Assembly: GCA_947474365.1 (NCBI GenBank)
Contig: CANJIU010000069.1
Coordinates: 1-51,754 of the forward strand
Source: Opitutia bacterium
GTDB lineage: Bacteria > Verrucomicrobiota > Verrucomicrobiia > Opitutales > Opitutaceae
Length of the DNA: 51,754 nucleotides
Direction of reading: 5' to 3'
Shown here: piece by piece, positions 35,271-46,000 of the stretch
Layout: each line of letters begins with the position of its first letter
Position numbering within the stretch: position 1 is the first letter of the stretch
Translations under genes and position numbers: made by a program
Notes under the pieces: generated by a model
What the model saw: the letters and a program-made list of their open reading frames with translations, nothing else
Databases searched by the model: none
Told to the model about the DNA's origin: nothing

Positions 35271-37280
35271 CTACGACTTGGGTGGGAGGCTTTTCGCCAT
35301 CTTCCCCGCCTTCCGGCGGACATCCTGGTCCTTGGTCGACTTCGTAATGTTTTCCAAAATACCCCGGATCGCGCCGGCGTGCGGCGTCGCCGCCAAGGCC
35401 GGTGCGATCTCCACCACGGCGAGGGCCGCCTCGGTCTGAACGTCCGGGTCATTCAGATACGGCTCGAGCAGGCGCAGACCTTCGATCCGGTTCATGCTTC
35501 CCAGCCCCACCACCATGAGCAATTTCTCCTCGACGGTCCGTACGACTTGGTTGGCCGCCGTCAACCACGCCAGAAAATCAAGTGACGTGGAGTCGCGCCC
35601 CGCCGCCACATTCGCGGCCATCCGAATCCCGCCACGCAGCGCCAGCGCGCGGTTCGCCGGATCGCGCTTGATGACATCCAGCAGGAGTTCGGCCGGGCTC
35701 GCATCCGGCCAGTCCACCAGACAGCGCAAGGCGGCCTCCCGCACCGACGCCTCGCCGTTACCCCACGCCGCATTGACCATCGCAAAAACAGGCGCGCCAC
35801 CTCCCGTCGCTTTCACCAGCGCGCCCAGCGGTCGGAGGAGGGCAACCTTCGTCGCCGGGTCGCTCGAGTCACGAAACGCAGCCATGAGCGGGTCGGAACG
35901 TTTTGCCGCCGGCTCGATCTTCATCGAGACGGCAAACACGGCCAAGTCGGCCGGCACCTTCACCGCATCCTCCCGACACGCGACCGACAAGCGGATGAGT
36001 TCAGGTAAATCGGATGGACGCGCCACCTGCGCGAGCGCGCGAAAGGCTGCCTTGCGGATTTCCGGATCCGGGTCCGCGGCGAACCTCAGCAAATCTCCGC
36101 CCGCACCGTTCGCGCGGCGCAGTCCCAAAACCCCGATGAGTTTCGCCCGCATCGCCGGAGCAGCCGTCGGCAGCGCAGCCTGAATCAAGGCATTCGCGTC
36201 AGTTCCGCGGATTTGACCGAGACTCGCGAGGGCGGCGCCGGTTTCGCCCACGTCCTGCCCCGCGATGGCCGAGTGCAGCAGGAGCGAGACACTTGTTCCG
36301 GCGGCGTCGAGGCGGGGCAACACCTGAATCGCTGCCACCCGTACAGCGAGCGCACGGGCTTGGGCGGCTTCACACACGGCTGGCAACGCCTCTCCATCAC
36401 CCCGGTCGCCGAATACCTGGAGCAGCGCGATCTGTTTTTCCTCCGAAATTCTCCCCAACTCGTCGGCCAACGCCTTGGTCACGATCGCCCCGGGCAGTTC
36501 CCGGGCTGCGCGCCATACCGCAGCCAGCAGGGCCTCGTCCTGGCTCCCAAGGTATTTCAAAAGCACAGGAAGCCCCCCATCCGCCTCGCGCGCGATGATC
36601 GCGCCGCACAAAGCAGCCGTGCGAATGTGACCGGCGAATTTCGCCCCATGCATCACGTCATAGAGCCCCGCCGCTTCCTTGCGCCGGCCATCCGCCACCA
36701 GCGCCTCGGCGCAGGCCAGGCAAGCGTCCGCATAGGTGCTCCGGCGCGCACCCGATGCGCTTCCCAAAGCGTTTTCCAGTCTCCGCGCCGCTTCGACACT
36801 ACCGATCCGGCCCAACGCCGCAGCCGCCGCCTCTTCCACCGCGTGGTCGGCGGACTTCAGGAGTCCGGACAACGCCGTGGCGGCGAGGGGATCGCGGCGG
36901 AAACCAAGGGAATTGATGACCCCGACGAGCAACTGCCCCTGGAGTTTGCCCAACGCTTCGCGAAGCGCGGCAGCGGCAGCAGGATCCGGCATCGGCTCCA
37001 ACGCATGCCGCGCCATGTGCGCCAGTTTCTCATCGCCAAGCAGCGATGAAAGGACGGGCACCGCGTCCTTCGTGCCGACGATCGCCAGACGATGGCAGGC
37101 CGCGACTTTTTCACGGTGTGGAGTTTCAGCCAATTGCAGGGCCGCCACCAAAGCCCGCACCTCTTCCGCCCGCGAGCTGCCGTTGGACTTCGGCGCACCC
37201 TCAGCGGCCCGGGCCGACGACGCGGCGACCACGAGCACGATCAAGAGCGCGGTTTTGAAACTGACTTTTAAGAGCGACAT
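35271..37280 (-). CDS. secreted HEAT-repeat protein
   Basis: 669 aa from ATG 37280, which starts the signal peptide directly (TALLIVLVVAASSARAAE). A GTG at 37319 that overlaps the upstream stop (GTGA) would add 13 residues before the leader, so I chose the ATG. The whole mature protein is a run of short paired helices (for example LPVLLKYLGSQDEALLAAVWRA split over two repeats, DSLAATALSGLLKSA-like units), the pattern of HEAT/PBS-lyase-type repeats. No enzyme motif is visible. It probably acts as a periplasmic scaffold for its neighbour, the PVC-type CxxCH protein, which itself has a HEAT region. The two are 35 bp apart and presumably co-transcribed. Confidence 0.85.
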   Translation of the reverse strand: MSLLKVSFKTALLIVLVVAASSARAAEGAPKSNGSSRAEEVRALVAALQLAETPHREKVAACHRLAIVGTKDAVPVLSSLLGDEKLAHMARHALEPMPDPAAAAALREALGKLQGQLLVGVINSLGFRRDPLAATALSGLLKSADHAVEEAAAAALGRIGSVEAARRLENALGSASGARRSTYADACLACAEALVADGRRKEAAGLYDVMHGAKFAGHIRTAALCGAIIAREADGGLPVLLKYLGSQDEALLAAVWRAARELPGAIVTKALADELGRISEEKQIALLQVFGDRGDGEALPAVCEAAQARALAVRVAAIQVLPRLDAAGTSVSLLLHSAIAGQDVGETGAALASLGQIRGTDANALIQAALPTAAPAMRAKLIGVLGLRRANGAGGDLLRFAADPDPEIRKAAFRALAQVARPSDLPELIRLSVACREDAVKVPADLAVFAVSMKIEPAAKRSDPLMAAFRDSSDPATKVALLRPLGALVKATGGGAPVFAMVNAAWGNGEASVREAALRCLVDWPDASPAELLLDVIKRDPANRALALRGGIRMAANVAAGRDSTSLDFLAWLTAANQVVRTVEEKLLMVVGLGSMNRIEGLRLLEPYLNDPDVQTEAALAVVEIAPALAATPHAGAIRGILENITKSTKDQDVRRKAGKMAKSLPPKS

Positions 37281-37315
37281 CGGCGGATACTTTTCAACGC
37301 GATCTCCGAAGCACG

Positions 37316-40300
37316 TCACGGAGATGCCGTCGCGATATATTCCAGGAGATCGGCCATGTCGGCCGGGCTGAGCCCCCCCTCGAGTTCGGGCATGATCGAC
37401 TCGCCGCGACTGCGCATGGCGGCGATGTTCAGGCGGGGGACGATCACCTCTTTGCCGAAAGGCTGGCGCACCGTGACGCTCGTCGCGGTCTCGTTGCTCA
37501 GCACACCGATCTGGCTCTCGCCGTCCTTGGTTTCGACTTCATACATCAGATATTGGGGCAGGACCTCCCGGCTGGGATCGAGAATGCCGATGAGCAGCTT
37601 CTCCTTGCCGGCGTTTCGGACACTCACGAGGTCCGGACCGAGCACGAACCCCTCCCCTCCCAACCGGTGACAAAATGAGCATCGCTCGGTAAAGGTCTTC
37701 TTCCCCTTGCCGGCATCACCCGGCAGCGTCAACGCCGCTTGAAAGCTTTTCACGACCTCGTCGCGGCTGCTCACATTGGCCGCCGTGAGCAATTTGACCG
37801 CGCGGGCCCGCAACGCGGCATCCCGGTGATTCATGAGAAAATTGAGCTGGGTCGAAGCGAAGTCCACCCGACGGATGACCTTGGACTCCACGGCATCGAG
37901 GAGCGCGGCGAGGCGCTCCGGCCGGGCCACCAGAAGTGCAAGCGTCTCGGTGCGCAAACGCGGTGTCAGCGAACGCCAGCGCTGGGTGAGTTCGGAGCCG
38001 ATTTTCGGATCGGTGAACCGTCCCAGCGTGTGCATGGCGGCGAGTTGCACCGGCTGCGCCTCATTGAGCGTAAGCAAGGAAAGCAACAACTCACCCGAGG
38101 CGGCGAACGTCGTGAGCGCGAGCAAGTCGACCGCCTGGACGCGGGCGGGCACCGGCTGCGCCTTGTCCACCGCCAATTGACGTGCCCGGGTGATGATCGG
38201 TGTGACGCGGTCGGTCGGTAGCACGGCCTTGGCGCGCTGGAGCCCTTCCCCGACGCCGTGCACGAGTGCAAACGCGAGCGCCGGATCCCTGGCCCGCGCC
38301 GCGTAATCGAGCACCTCGCCGACTTCCCCGGCGTCGTTGCGCGCACCGATGACCTGCACCAATTCCCGCACAAACCCTTGCAAATCGAGCTGTGCTTTTT
38401 CCGAGATCGCATCCGGCTTTTTCCCGACATCGGCCAGAAGCGCGACGGTTTTTCTGAACACTTCGCCCGCTCCCTCGGCCAGCGAACTGAGCACCGCGGC
38501 CCGCACCCACATGTCGCCCGCGTCGCGCCGGACGATCATCGCAAGCGCATCCACCGCAGCCGGAGTCCGCATTTCGCCGAGCGTGAACGCGAGCTGGTAG
38601 CGAACGTGCACCGAAGGATCCGCTGCGAGCGCCGGCAAGCGGGCGACAAGCGCCGCGGCGGCCGGCGTCTTGGCGCCAAGGAAACGCTCGGACAACCGCA
38701 CCGCATGTTCCCGTACGCGAGCATCGGGGTCTTCAATCGCGTGGGCCAGCGTTTCGGCCCGCAATGCCCCCTGCCCGTCCATCGCCCACAACGCATGCAT
38801 GCGACCGAGCGCGGACTTCGAGTCGCGCAGGAGTTTTTCGAGCAACGGCGCGGCCGACGGCTCCTGGCGTTCGTAAAGCAACCGCGCGGCGGTATCACGA
38901 TGCCAACCGTTGCGGTGCTCAAGCGTTCGGACCAAGTCAGGTACCGTCGCCGCACCGAGTTTCGGCCGGGCCGGTTGTCGAAATCCATCCGGCACCACCC
39001 GATATATCCGCCCGCGATCGTTGCCACTGTTGAGGTCCAAATGCTTCTTCAACGACGCCGGCAGCGACCATGGGTGCTCGATGATCTCGCGATACATATC
39101 GATGATGTAGAGCGTGCCGTCTGGGGCATTCGCCATCTGAACCGGCCGAAACCAGGTGTCGCGCGAGGTGAGAAATTCCGTGCGTTGCTCATCAGCGGGA
39201 CGCTCCGCCAGCAGGGCGACGCCATCAGCGCGGACTTTTTTGCGATGGACCAGGTTGCTGCCGCAGTCGGCGATGCAGGCGTCTCCGACGTACTCCTCCG
39301 GAAAAGCATTGCCTCGGTAAATCATCAACCCCGTGGCACTCGTGAAGTAGCCGCTCGCCCGGCCGCCACCCTCGACAATTCCCGGCGTGGCCCCACTCAC
39401 CCGCCATTGCGTGCGAATGAGGCGCCAGGGCTCGTCCGGACTCGTCCGATACACTTCCGCCACCGGTCCGTCGACCCCGATGCTCTGGAGCGCCGGCGGC
39501 ATCGTCGAATAGAAGCGGTTTCGCCCCTCGTAGCGCGTGTCGTACATGAACACGCGGATGTGGTCGCTGTTGTTGCAGGTGTAGCGCCGACCGCGGTCGT
39601 CAAAGGCCATGCCGTACTGCCCGCCGCCCGCCTCCGTGGCGAAACCCTGCGTCCGCGGCTCGATCAGGAAATCGCGATGTCGGACGTTGACCGGCTTTAC
39701 CCCCGGCGCGAGCGATTGGGAGATGTCTCCCCCGTTTGGCGCCGTCAGTCCATGGATCCGGTTGTCCAGTCCCCAACGCAGGCTGTTCAACATCGCCTGC
39801 ATGTTGAGCTGTGTGACGGCATAGGGCGCGAAATCGATGCCGAAGCCCGTGAAAACCTTCATGCGCGTGTCGGCCTTGCCGTCACCATCCGTATCTTTGC
39901 AAAAAAAGATGTCCGGCGTGGCGGCGACGTAGAGACCGCCGTTGGCCCAGAATATTCCCGTCGGCCAAGGCAGGTCGTCCACGAAGACACTCGATTTGTC
40001 GAACCGCCCGTCGCCGTCCGTGTCTTCGAGCACGCTGATGCGGCCGAGATGCGGCTTTTCATTCCGCATTTCGGAGTAGTCGATCATCTCCACGACAAAC
40101 ATGCGGCCGTTTTCATCGAAACAGACTTCAATCGGGTCGCGCACGAGCGGTTCGGCCGCAACCAGCTCGAGCCGGAAGCCTGGCTTGATCCGGAAAGAAG
40201 CGTTCGCCTGATCGGCCGCGACCGGGGGCAGACGAGGCAGATCCTTGGGGTCCACCTCCGGGCCGGCGACCGCACCGCTCAGGCGGATCACCGAGGCGAT

Positions 40301-40354
40301 GAGCAGGAGCAGCGCGAAGTCCGGGCGAACACGGGAGTAATAGGGGAAATTCAT
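37316..40354 (-). CDS. PVC-type heme-binding CxxCH protein (beta-propeller, HEAT, cytochrome c)
   Basis: 1012 aa from ATG 40354; signal peptide about 1-30 (FALLLLIASVIRLSGAVAG). Order of domains: a membrane-bound-dehydrogenase-type beta-propeller (about 50-450: FRIKPGFRLELVAAEPL, DTDGDGRFD, DTDGDGKADT, GGQYGMAFDD); a HEAT-like region (about 480-860); and a C-terminal cytochrome c domain with C892-S-F-C895-H896 for covalent heme and a distal segment ending PADMADLLEYIATASP. Such proteins abound in Planctomycetes and Verrucomicrobia and are linked to sugar oxidation in the periplasm. Convincing as to family, unknown as to substrate. It has its own promoter region in the divergent 404-bp gap with the sugar genes. 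Confidence 0.92.
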   Translation of the reverse strand: MNFPYYSRVRPDFALLLLIASVIRLSGAVAGPEVDPKDLPRLPPVAADQANASFRIKPGFRLELVAAEPLVRDPIEVCFDENGRMFVVEMIDYSEMRNEKPHLGRISVLEDTDGDGRFDKSSVFVDDLPWPTGIFWANGGLYVAATPDIFFCKDTDGDGKADTRMKVFTGFGIDFAPYAVTQLNMQAMLNSLRWGLDNRIHGLTAPNGGDISQSLAPGVKPVNVRHRDFLIEPRTQGFATEAGGGQYGMAFDDRGRRYTCNNSDHIRVFMYDTRYEGRNRFYSTMPPALQSIGVDGPVAEVYRTSPDEPWRLIRTQWRVSGATPGIVEGGGRASGYFTSATGLMIYRGNAFPEEYVGDACIADCGSNLVHRKKVRADGVALLAERPADEQRTEFLTSRDTWFRPVQMANAPDGTLYIIDMYREIIEHPWSLPASLKKHLDLNSGNDRGRIYRVVPDGFRQPARPKLGAATVPDLVRTLEHRNGWHRDTAARLLYERQEPSAAPLLEKLLRDSKSALGRMHALWAMDGQGALRAETLAHAIEDPDARVREHAVRLSERFLGAKTPAAAALVARLPALAADPSVHVRYQLAFTLGEMRTPAAVDALAMIVRRDAGDMWVRAAVLSSLAEGAGEVFRKTVALLADVGKKPDAISEKAQLDLQGFVRELVQVIGARNDAGEVGEVLDYAARARDPALAFALVHGVGEGLQRAKAVLPTDRVTPIITRARQLAVDKAQPVPARVQAVDLLALTTFAASGELLLSLLTLNEAQPVQLAAMHTLGRFTDPKIGSELTQRWRSLTPRLRTETLALLVARPERLAALLDAVESKVIRRVDFASTQLNFLMNHRDAALRARAVKLLTAANVSSRDEVVKSFQAALTLPGDAGKGKKTFTERCSFCHRLGGEGFVLGPDLVSVRNAGKEKLLIGILDPSREVLPQYLMYEVETKDGESQIGVLSNETATSVTVRQPFGKEVIVPRLNIAAMRSRGESIMPELEGGLSPADMADLLEYIATASP

Positions 40355-40758
40355 GTAGTCTCGGGTTCGATTTTCAGCTCGGGGTTGGGAGAAAACGAAA
40401 CACCCTCCAACCGTGCCCAGATGGACGAAGGCTCGGTCGGAGGATGGAACTTTCAAAACCAGACAAAGGCACATTACCGGATTCGCGCCCCAAGCACTCG
40501 GCGGATTTTGCCCGAAGTGCGGCATGGGTTGAATCGATTGGCCGAGGTTTCCCGCATCGACGGAGCCGCAGCGCCCGATCGCATTTCTGACGGCCGTTCG
40601 GGCCGCGCAATTTCCGCGTGAAAATCGTCAAACGGCGCGCAGCAGGTGGCGGCCATTTCAGGGATGATGACCGCACCCGTCTCCCCTCTCCCGCCCCCAC
40701 ATCTGAAAATGTGCCCCCCCTCCGTCGACGGTCGCCACGACCCCACGTCATTCCACCG
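40355..40758. other. divergent 404-bp intergenic region with control potential
   Basis: It separates the CxxCH gene (minus) from the isomerase-like gene (plus). I see no protein-like open frame that fits. It holds a small CACAT/ATGTG inverted repeat (6-nt loop) near 40700 followed by a C-run, and a GGCC-TTC-GGGCC-like hairpin near 40593-40608. Both promoters probably lie here. No binding site can be named. Confidence 0.4.
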
Positions 40759-41676
40759 ATGAACCTTCCATCGCCGGCCCGGAGCGCGTTGGGCCTCATC
40801 CTATTTTTCGCGATTTGTTGCTTCGCGCCGGCTGGAGCCGCACCGGAGACAACCCGCGCTCCCATTCTGAACACCCCGTCCGGAGAGGTGTTTTTCCCCT
40901 TCTGTATCGATTGGCACGATGCGAAGAAACGCACCTTTGAACAACAGGCGCAGATGCTCAGGGAACTCGGCTACCCAGGCGTCGGCCACATCTGGTTGGA
41001 CAAGATCGAGGAACGGCTCGCGACCCTCGACGCCGCCGGATTGCGCCTCTTTCAAATCACGATGCAGGTGGACCTCACCCCTGGCCGGGAGCCGTATGAC
41101 GTCGTACGGTTCAAAACCGTCCTCACGCTGATCAAGGGAAGGCAGGTGCAATTTTGCCTGCTCTGCAAAGGCCTGCCACCGTCCGCCCCTTCGGGAGATC
41201 CACGCGCCGTGGAGATTTTGCGCGAGATGTCCGACTTCGCCCGCGACTCCGGCGCCCAATTGCTGTTGTATCCCCATCAGAAAAACTGGATCGAACGGAT
41301 CGAGGACTCCGTCCGCATCGCCGACCTCGTGGACCGACCGAACGTCGGCGTAATGTTCAACCTCTGCCACTGGTTGCGGGTGGATCCGAGCCGCGACTAC
41401 GCTCCTCTGCTCCGACGGGCCCTGCCGCGACTGTGGGCGGTCTCGATCAACGGCGCGGATGAACGCGACGATGAACCCGGTTGGAAGCACTACATCCAGC
41501 CGCTGGATCAGGGATCGTTCGATGTCCGCGCCTTTCTCACGACGCTCCGGCAAATCGGCTACCACGGACCCATCGGGCTCCAATGCTTCGGCATTGGCGG
41601 CGATGTTCGGGAACATCTCGCCCGCTCCCTGGCAAAATGGCGCGAATTGCAAGTGCCAACGGCCAACCCGAAATGA
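40759..41676 (+). CDS. secreted sugar phosphate isomerase/epimerase-like protein
   Basis: 305 aa from ATG 40759; signal peptide about 1-30 (ALGLILFFAICCFAPAGA). The remainder is an AP-endonuclease-2-type TIM barrel (xylose isomerase-like): FPFCIDWHDAKK, LRELGYPGVGHIWLDKIEE, LLLYPHQ (His ligand in the usual H-x-N/E place), VGVMFNLCHWLRV with Asn-x-Cys-His instead of Asp-x-Gly-H, and GPIGLQCFG. Export of such a protein is uncommon outside this phylum but usual here. It begins a three-gene plus-strand unit and overlaps the oxidoreductase gene by ATGA. It probably interconverts an unphosphorylated sugar or ketosugar in the periplasm, jointly with the Gfo/Idh/MocA protein. Confidence 0.85.
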   Translation: MNLPSPARSALGLILFFAICCFAPAGAAPETTRAPILNTPSGEVFFPFCIDWHDAKKRTFEQQAQMLRELGYPGVGHIWLDKIEERLATLDAAGLRLFQITMQVDLTPGREPYDVVRFKTVLTLIKGRQVQFCLLCKGLPPSAPSGDPRAVEILREMSDFARDSGAQLLLYPHQKNWIERIEDSVRIADLVDRPNVGVMFNLCHWLRVDPSRDYAPLLRRALPRLWAVSINGADERDDEPGWKHYIQPLDQGSFDVRAFLTTLRQIGYHGPIGLQCFGIGGDVREHLARSLAKWRELQVPTANPK

Positions 41677-43010
41677 AGACGACCCGCTCCCCAAAACTAA
41701 ACCGACGCCAGTTTCTCACCGGGGCCGCCAAGGCCGGCGCGGTCATCGCCGCACCGCTGATTGTGCCAGCGTCGGTCCTCGGACGTGGCGGCGCGGTGGC
41801 GCCCAGCGAACGGATCGTGATGGGTGGCATCGGAATTGGCGGACGGGGCGGATATGACCTGGGGATACTGCTGCAGGAACGCGACGTGCAATTCGTCGCT
41901 GTCTGCGACGTAAAAAGGGCTCGGCGCGACGCCGTGAAACAGCAGGTCGACAAGGCCTACGACAACCACGACTGCGCCACCTATCGGGACATGCGCGAGC
42001 TCATCTCGCAACGAACCGATCTCGACGCAGTACTCATCGCCACGGGCGACCGTTGGCACACGCCGGCGTCAATCCTGGCGATGAAGGCGGGGCTCGATGT
42101 CTTCTGCGAAAAGCCCTCGTCGATGAGCATCGCCGAAGGCCAGGAACTCGTCGCGGTCGCGCGGCGCTACGGTCGCATTTTTCAGAGCGGAATGCAGCGG
42201 CTGAGCGAGCCAAACTTCATTTTCGCCGACCAGCTCGCCCGGACCGGCCGACTCGGGAAACTGCACACCGTGTACGCGCACCAGCTGAAGTTCCAGATGA
42301 AGACCGACTGGCTGTCTGCCGAACCAGAGCCAGATCCCGAGGAATTCGACTGGAATCTCTGGCTCGGCCCGGCTCCGCGGCGCCCCTATAATTCCGCCTA
42401 CCTCCGTGGCTGCAGCGCCTGGCTGGACTATTACGATTTCGGCACCGGGGTGGCGGGTTGGGGCAGCCACACGATCTGCCAATGTCAGTCCGGCATCGAC
42501 GCTCTAACCACCTCTGCGATCGAGTATGAATATCCGGGCAATGACGACTCCGATGGACTCGTCTGCCGCTTCGCCAACGGGGTGAAGCTGGTGCTCAACG
42601 CCCAGGGCTGGCCCAAACCGGGAGACAAGGGCATGTGGCGCGGCTCGTGCGGCGTCCGATACGAAGGTTCCAAAGGCTGGGTCGCCATCGCTGACGGCTA
42701 TGCGCGGCCGGACGTCTCGTCGCCCTCGCTGCTGCAGGAATTCGATCAACAGGTCCGCAACTATCAGGAGCAGACGAACCGCCCCCTGCAGCACATTCGT
42801 GACTTCCTGCAAGGCATGCGAAGTCGCCGCGCCTGCATCGCCAATGAAACCGTCATGCACCGCACGATGAGTACGAACCACGTCGCCAACGTCTGCATGC
42901 TGCTTCGACGAAACGTCAGATGGGATCCGGTGAAGGAGGAGTTTCCCGGCGACGCCGAGGCTAATCGGATGCGGTCCCGTGCCCGGCGCGTACCGTGGAT
43001 AACCGCGTGA
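41673..43010 (+). CDS. Tat-exported Gfo/Idh/MocA-family oxidoreductase
   Basis: 445 aa from ATG 41673, overlapping the upstream stop (ATGA). The leader is a Tat signal (NRRQFLTGAAKAGAVIAAPL). A Rossmann-like domain follows, with GIGIGGRGG (NAD-binding glycine motif), VAVCDVKRARRD, and the catalytic-site motif FCEKPSS (E-K-P), then the substrate domain (about 180-445; WNLWLGPAPRRPYNSAYLRG). Export with bound NAD(P) is typical of glucose-fructose oxidoreductase relatives and common in this phylum. Role: oxidation or epimerisation of a sugar, with a tightly held cofactor. The next gene (GH2) starts within its stop codon (GTGA), implying translational coupling. Confidence 0.92.
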   Translation: MKTTRSPKLNRRQFLTGAAKAGAVIAAPLIVPASVLGRGGAVAPSERIVMGGIGIGGRGGYDLGILLQERDVQFVAVCDVKRARRDAVKQQVDKAYDNHDCATYRDMRELISQRTDLDAVLIATGDRWHTPASILAMKAGLDVFCEKPSSMSIAEGQELVAVARRYGRIFQSGMQRLSEPNFIFADQLARTGRLGKLHTVYAHQLKFQMKTDWLSAEPEPDPEEFDWNLWLGPAPRRPYNSAYLRGCSAWLDYYDFGTGVAGWGSHTICQCQSGIDALTTSAIEYEYPGNDDSDGLVCRFANGVKLVLNAQGWPKPGDKGMWRGSCGVRYEGSKGWVAIADGYARPDVSSPSLLQEFDQQVRNYQEQTNRPLQHIRDFLQGMRSRRACIANETVMHRTMSTNHVANVCMLLRRNVRWDPVKEEFPGDAEANRMRSRARRVPWITA

Positions 43011-46000
43011 ACCGACGATTTATTCCCGTATCGTTCGTATGCGCGATCACCCTCGTGTGTGCATCCGCGGCGGCCGCCGCGAACGAGTTGTCTCTGGCGG
43101 GTGATTGGCGTTTTGAGATCGCAGGTGCGACCGCCGGTGCGTTTGCGCGCGAATTGACCGGCACGATCCGGCTGCCCGGCACGATGGACGATGCCGGTCT
43201 CGGTCCGAAAAACACCAAGGAACCGACGCTGGAGGGGCCGTACCGGAATTTCGATTACGCCGGTCCCGCGTGGTACCAGCGCACCATCGAAATCCCCGCC
43301 GCCTGGCAGGGAAAACGCGTGTCCCTATTCCTCGAACGCTGCCGCTGGGTCACCTCCGTGTGGCTCGACGATCGGTTCATCGGCACCCAGGACAGCCTGA
43401 GCACACCCCACCTCTACGACTTTGGCACCTCCGTCGCTCCGGGTCCGCACCGCCTGACAATCTGCGTCGATAACACCGTCAAACTCAACCTCGGCAAATT
43501 CGTGTCGGCGCTGTTCGGCGGCACCTGGGGCAACATGAACGGAATCATCGGCCGGATCGAACTCACCGCGACACCTCCAGTGTGGATCGACGGGATCCAG
43601 GTTTATCCCGATGATTCGGGAAAACGGGCGCGCGTCACCGTGAACATCGGCAACGCCACCGGCCGGGAAGGCCGCGGCACCCTTGAGGTCGGAAACAAGC
43701 AGGTGGAGGTAGCTTGGACGACGACCGGAGGATACGCCGACGTTGACGTGGCACTCGGGGATGCGCCGCAATGGGACGAATTCGCCCCCAACCTTCGCGA
43801 ATTGACAGTGAAACTCGGTGAGGACCGGCGCACCGTGCGCTTTGGGGTGCGGCAGTTTGCAACGCAGGGCACACAGCTGACGTTGAACGGTCGGCCCGTT
43901 TTTCTGCGCGGCACGCTGGAGTGCTCGGTTTTCCCCCTGACCGGTTGTCCCCCGACGGACGTCGCCAGTTGGGCGCGCATCTACCGCATTCTCCATTCTT
44001 ACGGCCTCAACCACATGCGGTTTCACTCGTGGTGCCCGCCGGAAGCCGCCTTAGCCGCGGCGGACGAGGCGGGCATCATGCTTCAGGTCGAAGGTCCGCA
44101 GGCCAACGTGCCCGCGGGCGCGGATCCGGCGAGGGACGCGTTCATCGAAGCGGAGTATCGTCGGATCGTGGATACGTACGGCAATCATCCGTCGTTCTGC
44201 CTGATGGCCCTCGGCAATGAATTTGGCGGCAAGGACGAGCTGCTCACCGGCTGGGTGGAGATGCTAAAGCAACGCGACCCGCGCCACCTCTATACGTCGG
44301 CATCAAACAACCGCCAGCGGACCGCAAACCGGCAGTTTACGGTGTCGCCCGCCGGACGAGGGATCCCGGGGGCAGGTACGGAGCGGGATCTCCGGGCGGT
44401 GGTCGCCGGCGATCCGCACCCCATCTTGGGCCACGAGATCGGCCAGTGGATGTATTATCCGGATTTCAACGAGATGAAGAAATACCGCGGGGTCATGGCC
44501 GTGCGGAATTTTGAACTCATCCGGGATGACCTCGCGAAAAAGGGCCTGCTCGACCTCGCGCCGCAGTACGTGCAGGCGAGCGGCCGGTTCGCGACACTGC
44601 TCTACAAGGAGGAAATCGAAGTTCTCCTGCGCACGCCGGGCTACGCCGGCTTCGCGTTGCTGGATCTGCATGACTACCCCACTCAGGGCACTGCGCTGAT
44701 CGGCCCGCTCGATCCTTTCTGGGACTCGAAGGGCTTCATCACGCCAGAGAAGTTCCGCCGCTTTTGCTCCCCGACAGTTCCGTTGCTGCGGATGCCAAAG
44801 CGTACGTTTTCTGCCGATGAACCTTTGAATGCGACCGCCGAACTGGCGCACTTCGCCGCCGCCGATCTGGATCGCGCCGAGCCAGAGTGGACGATCACCG
44901 ACACCCAGAATCGGGAGATCGCCTCGGGCGTGTTGCCACCGCTTCACGTCCGAACCGGCCGACTGACGACCCTCGGCCCGATCAACGCGTCGCTCAACCG
45001 GGCCACCGCAACTGGAAAACTGAAGGTGACACTCCGCTTGCGCGGCACCGCCTTCACCAATGACTGGGAAATCTGGGTCTACCCGCCAAAACCGGCGCCA
45101 CAACCGCCCGAGGGCGTGGTGGCATGTTCACGGTGGGACGAGGCGAAGGCCGCGCTCGCCTCAGGCCGAAAGGTCATCTTCTTCGCCGGCGCGACGACTC
45201 CCGCGAACGCGATGAACGGGCGCTTTCTGCCGGTGTTCTGGAGTCCTGTCTGGTTCCCGACGCAAAAGCCGAACACGATGGGCCTGCTCTGCGATCCCCT
45301 GCACCCGCTGCTCGCCCTGTTTCCGACCGAATTTCACAGCAACTGGCAATGGTACGAGGTGATGCAGCACTCGCGCCTCTACGTCCTGGATGAAACCCCG
45401 TCCGCGTATCGGCCGCTCGTGCAGGTGATCGACAATTTCGCACGCAACCACAAGCTCGGCCTGATTTTCGAAGGGCGCGCCGGCGGCGGACGATTGCTGG
45501 TTTGCGGCGTCGATTTACCCGCCCTGTCGGCAGAACCGGTCGCCCGCCAGCTCCTCACAAGCGTTTACGCCTACGTGGGCTCCGCGAAGTTCGCTCCGGA
45601 GCATGAACTTGGAGCCGAGTTGCTTCAAAACCTGTTCGTGCCAAAATACGCCACCCGCCTGCAGGCGCTCGGGGCACAAGTTCGCACCGACAGCAGTGCC
45701 CGTGAGTTTCCGCCCGAGCACGTCATCGACGGTCGAGCCAACACGCTTTGGCACACGTCGTGGGAGGATAATGCGCGCGGGTTTCCGCACCACCTGATTG
45801 TCGAACTGCCCGAACCGCTGCGACTCGCCGGGTTGACCTGCTTGCCGCGGCAGGATCACAACCCCAACGGGGTGATCAAAGAGTACGCCGTTTATACGAG
45901 CGAGAATGGCCGGGACTGGGGCGCGCCCCTTGCCAAAGGAGCATTTTCCCGGGGGGATACCTTGCAAACAATTACGTTTGCGCACCCGGTGACGACGCGT

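Noticed and set aside
38258..40621. Plus-strand open frame of 787 codons opposite the CxxCH protein
   Set aside because: Antisense reading; the minus strand has clear domain motifs and a heme site.
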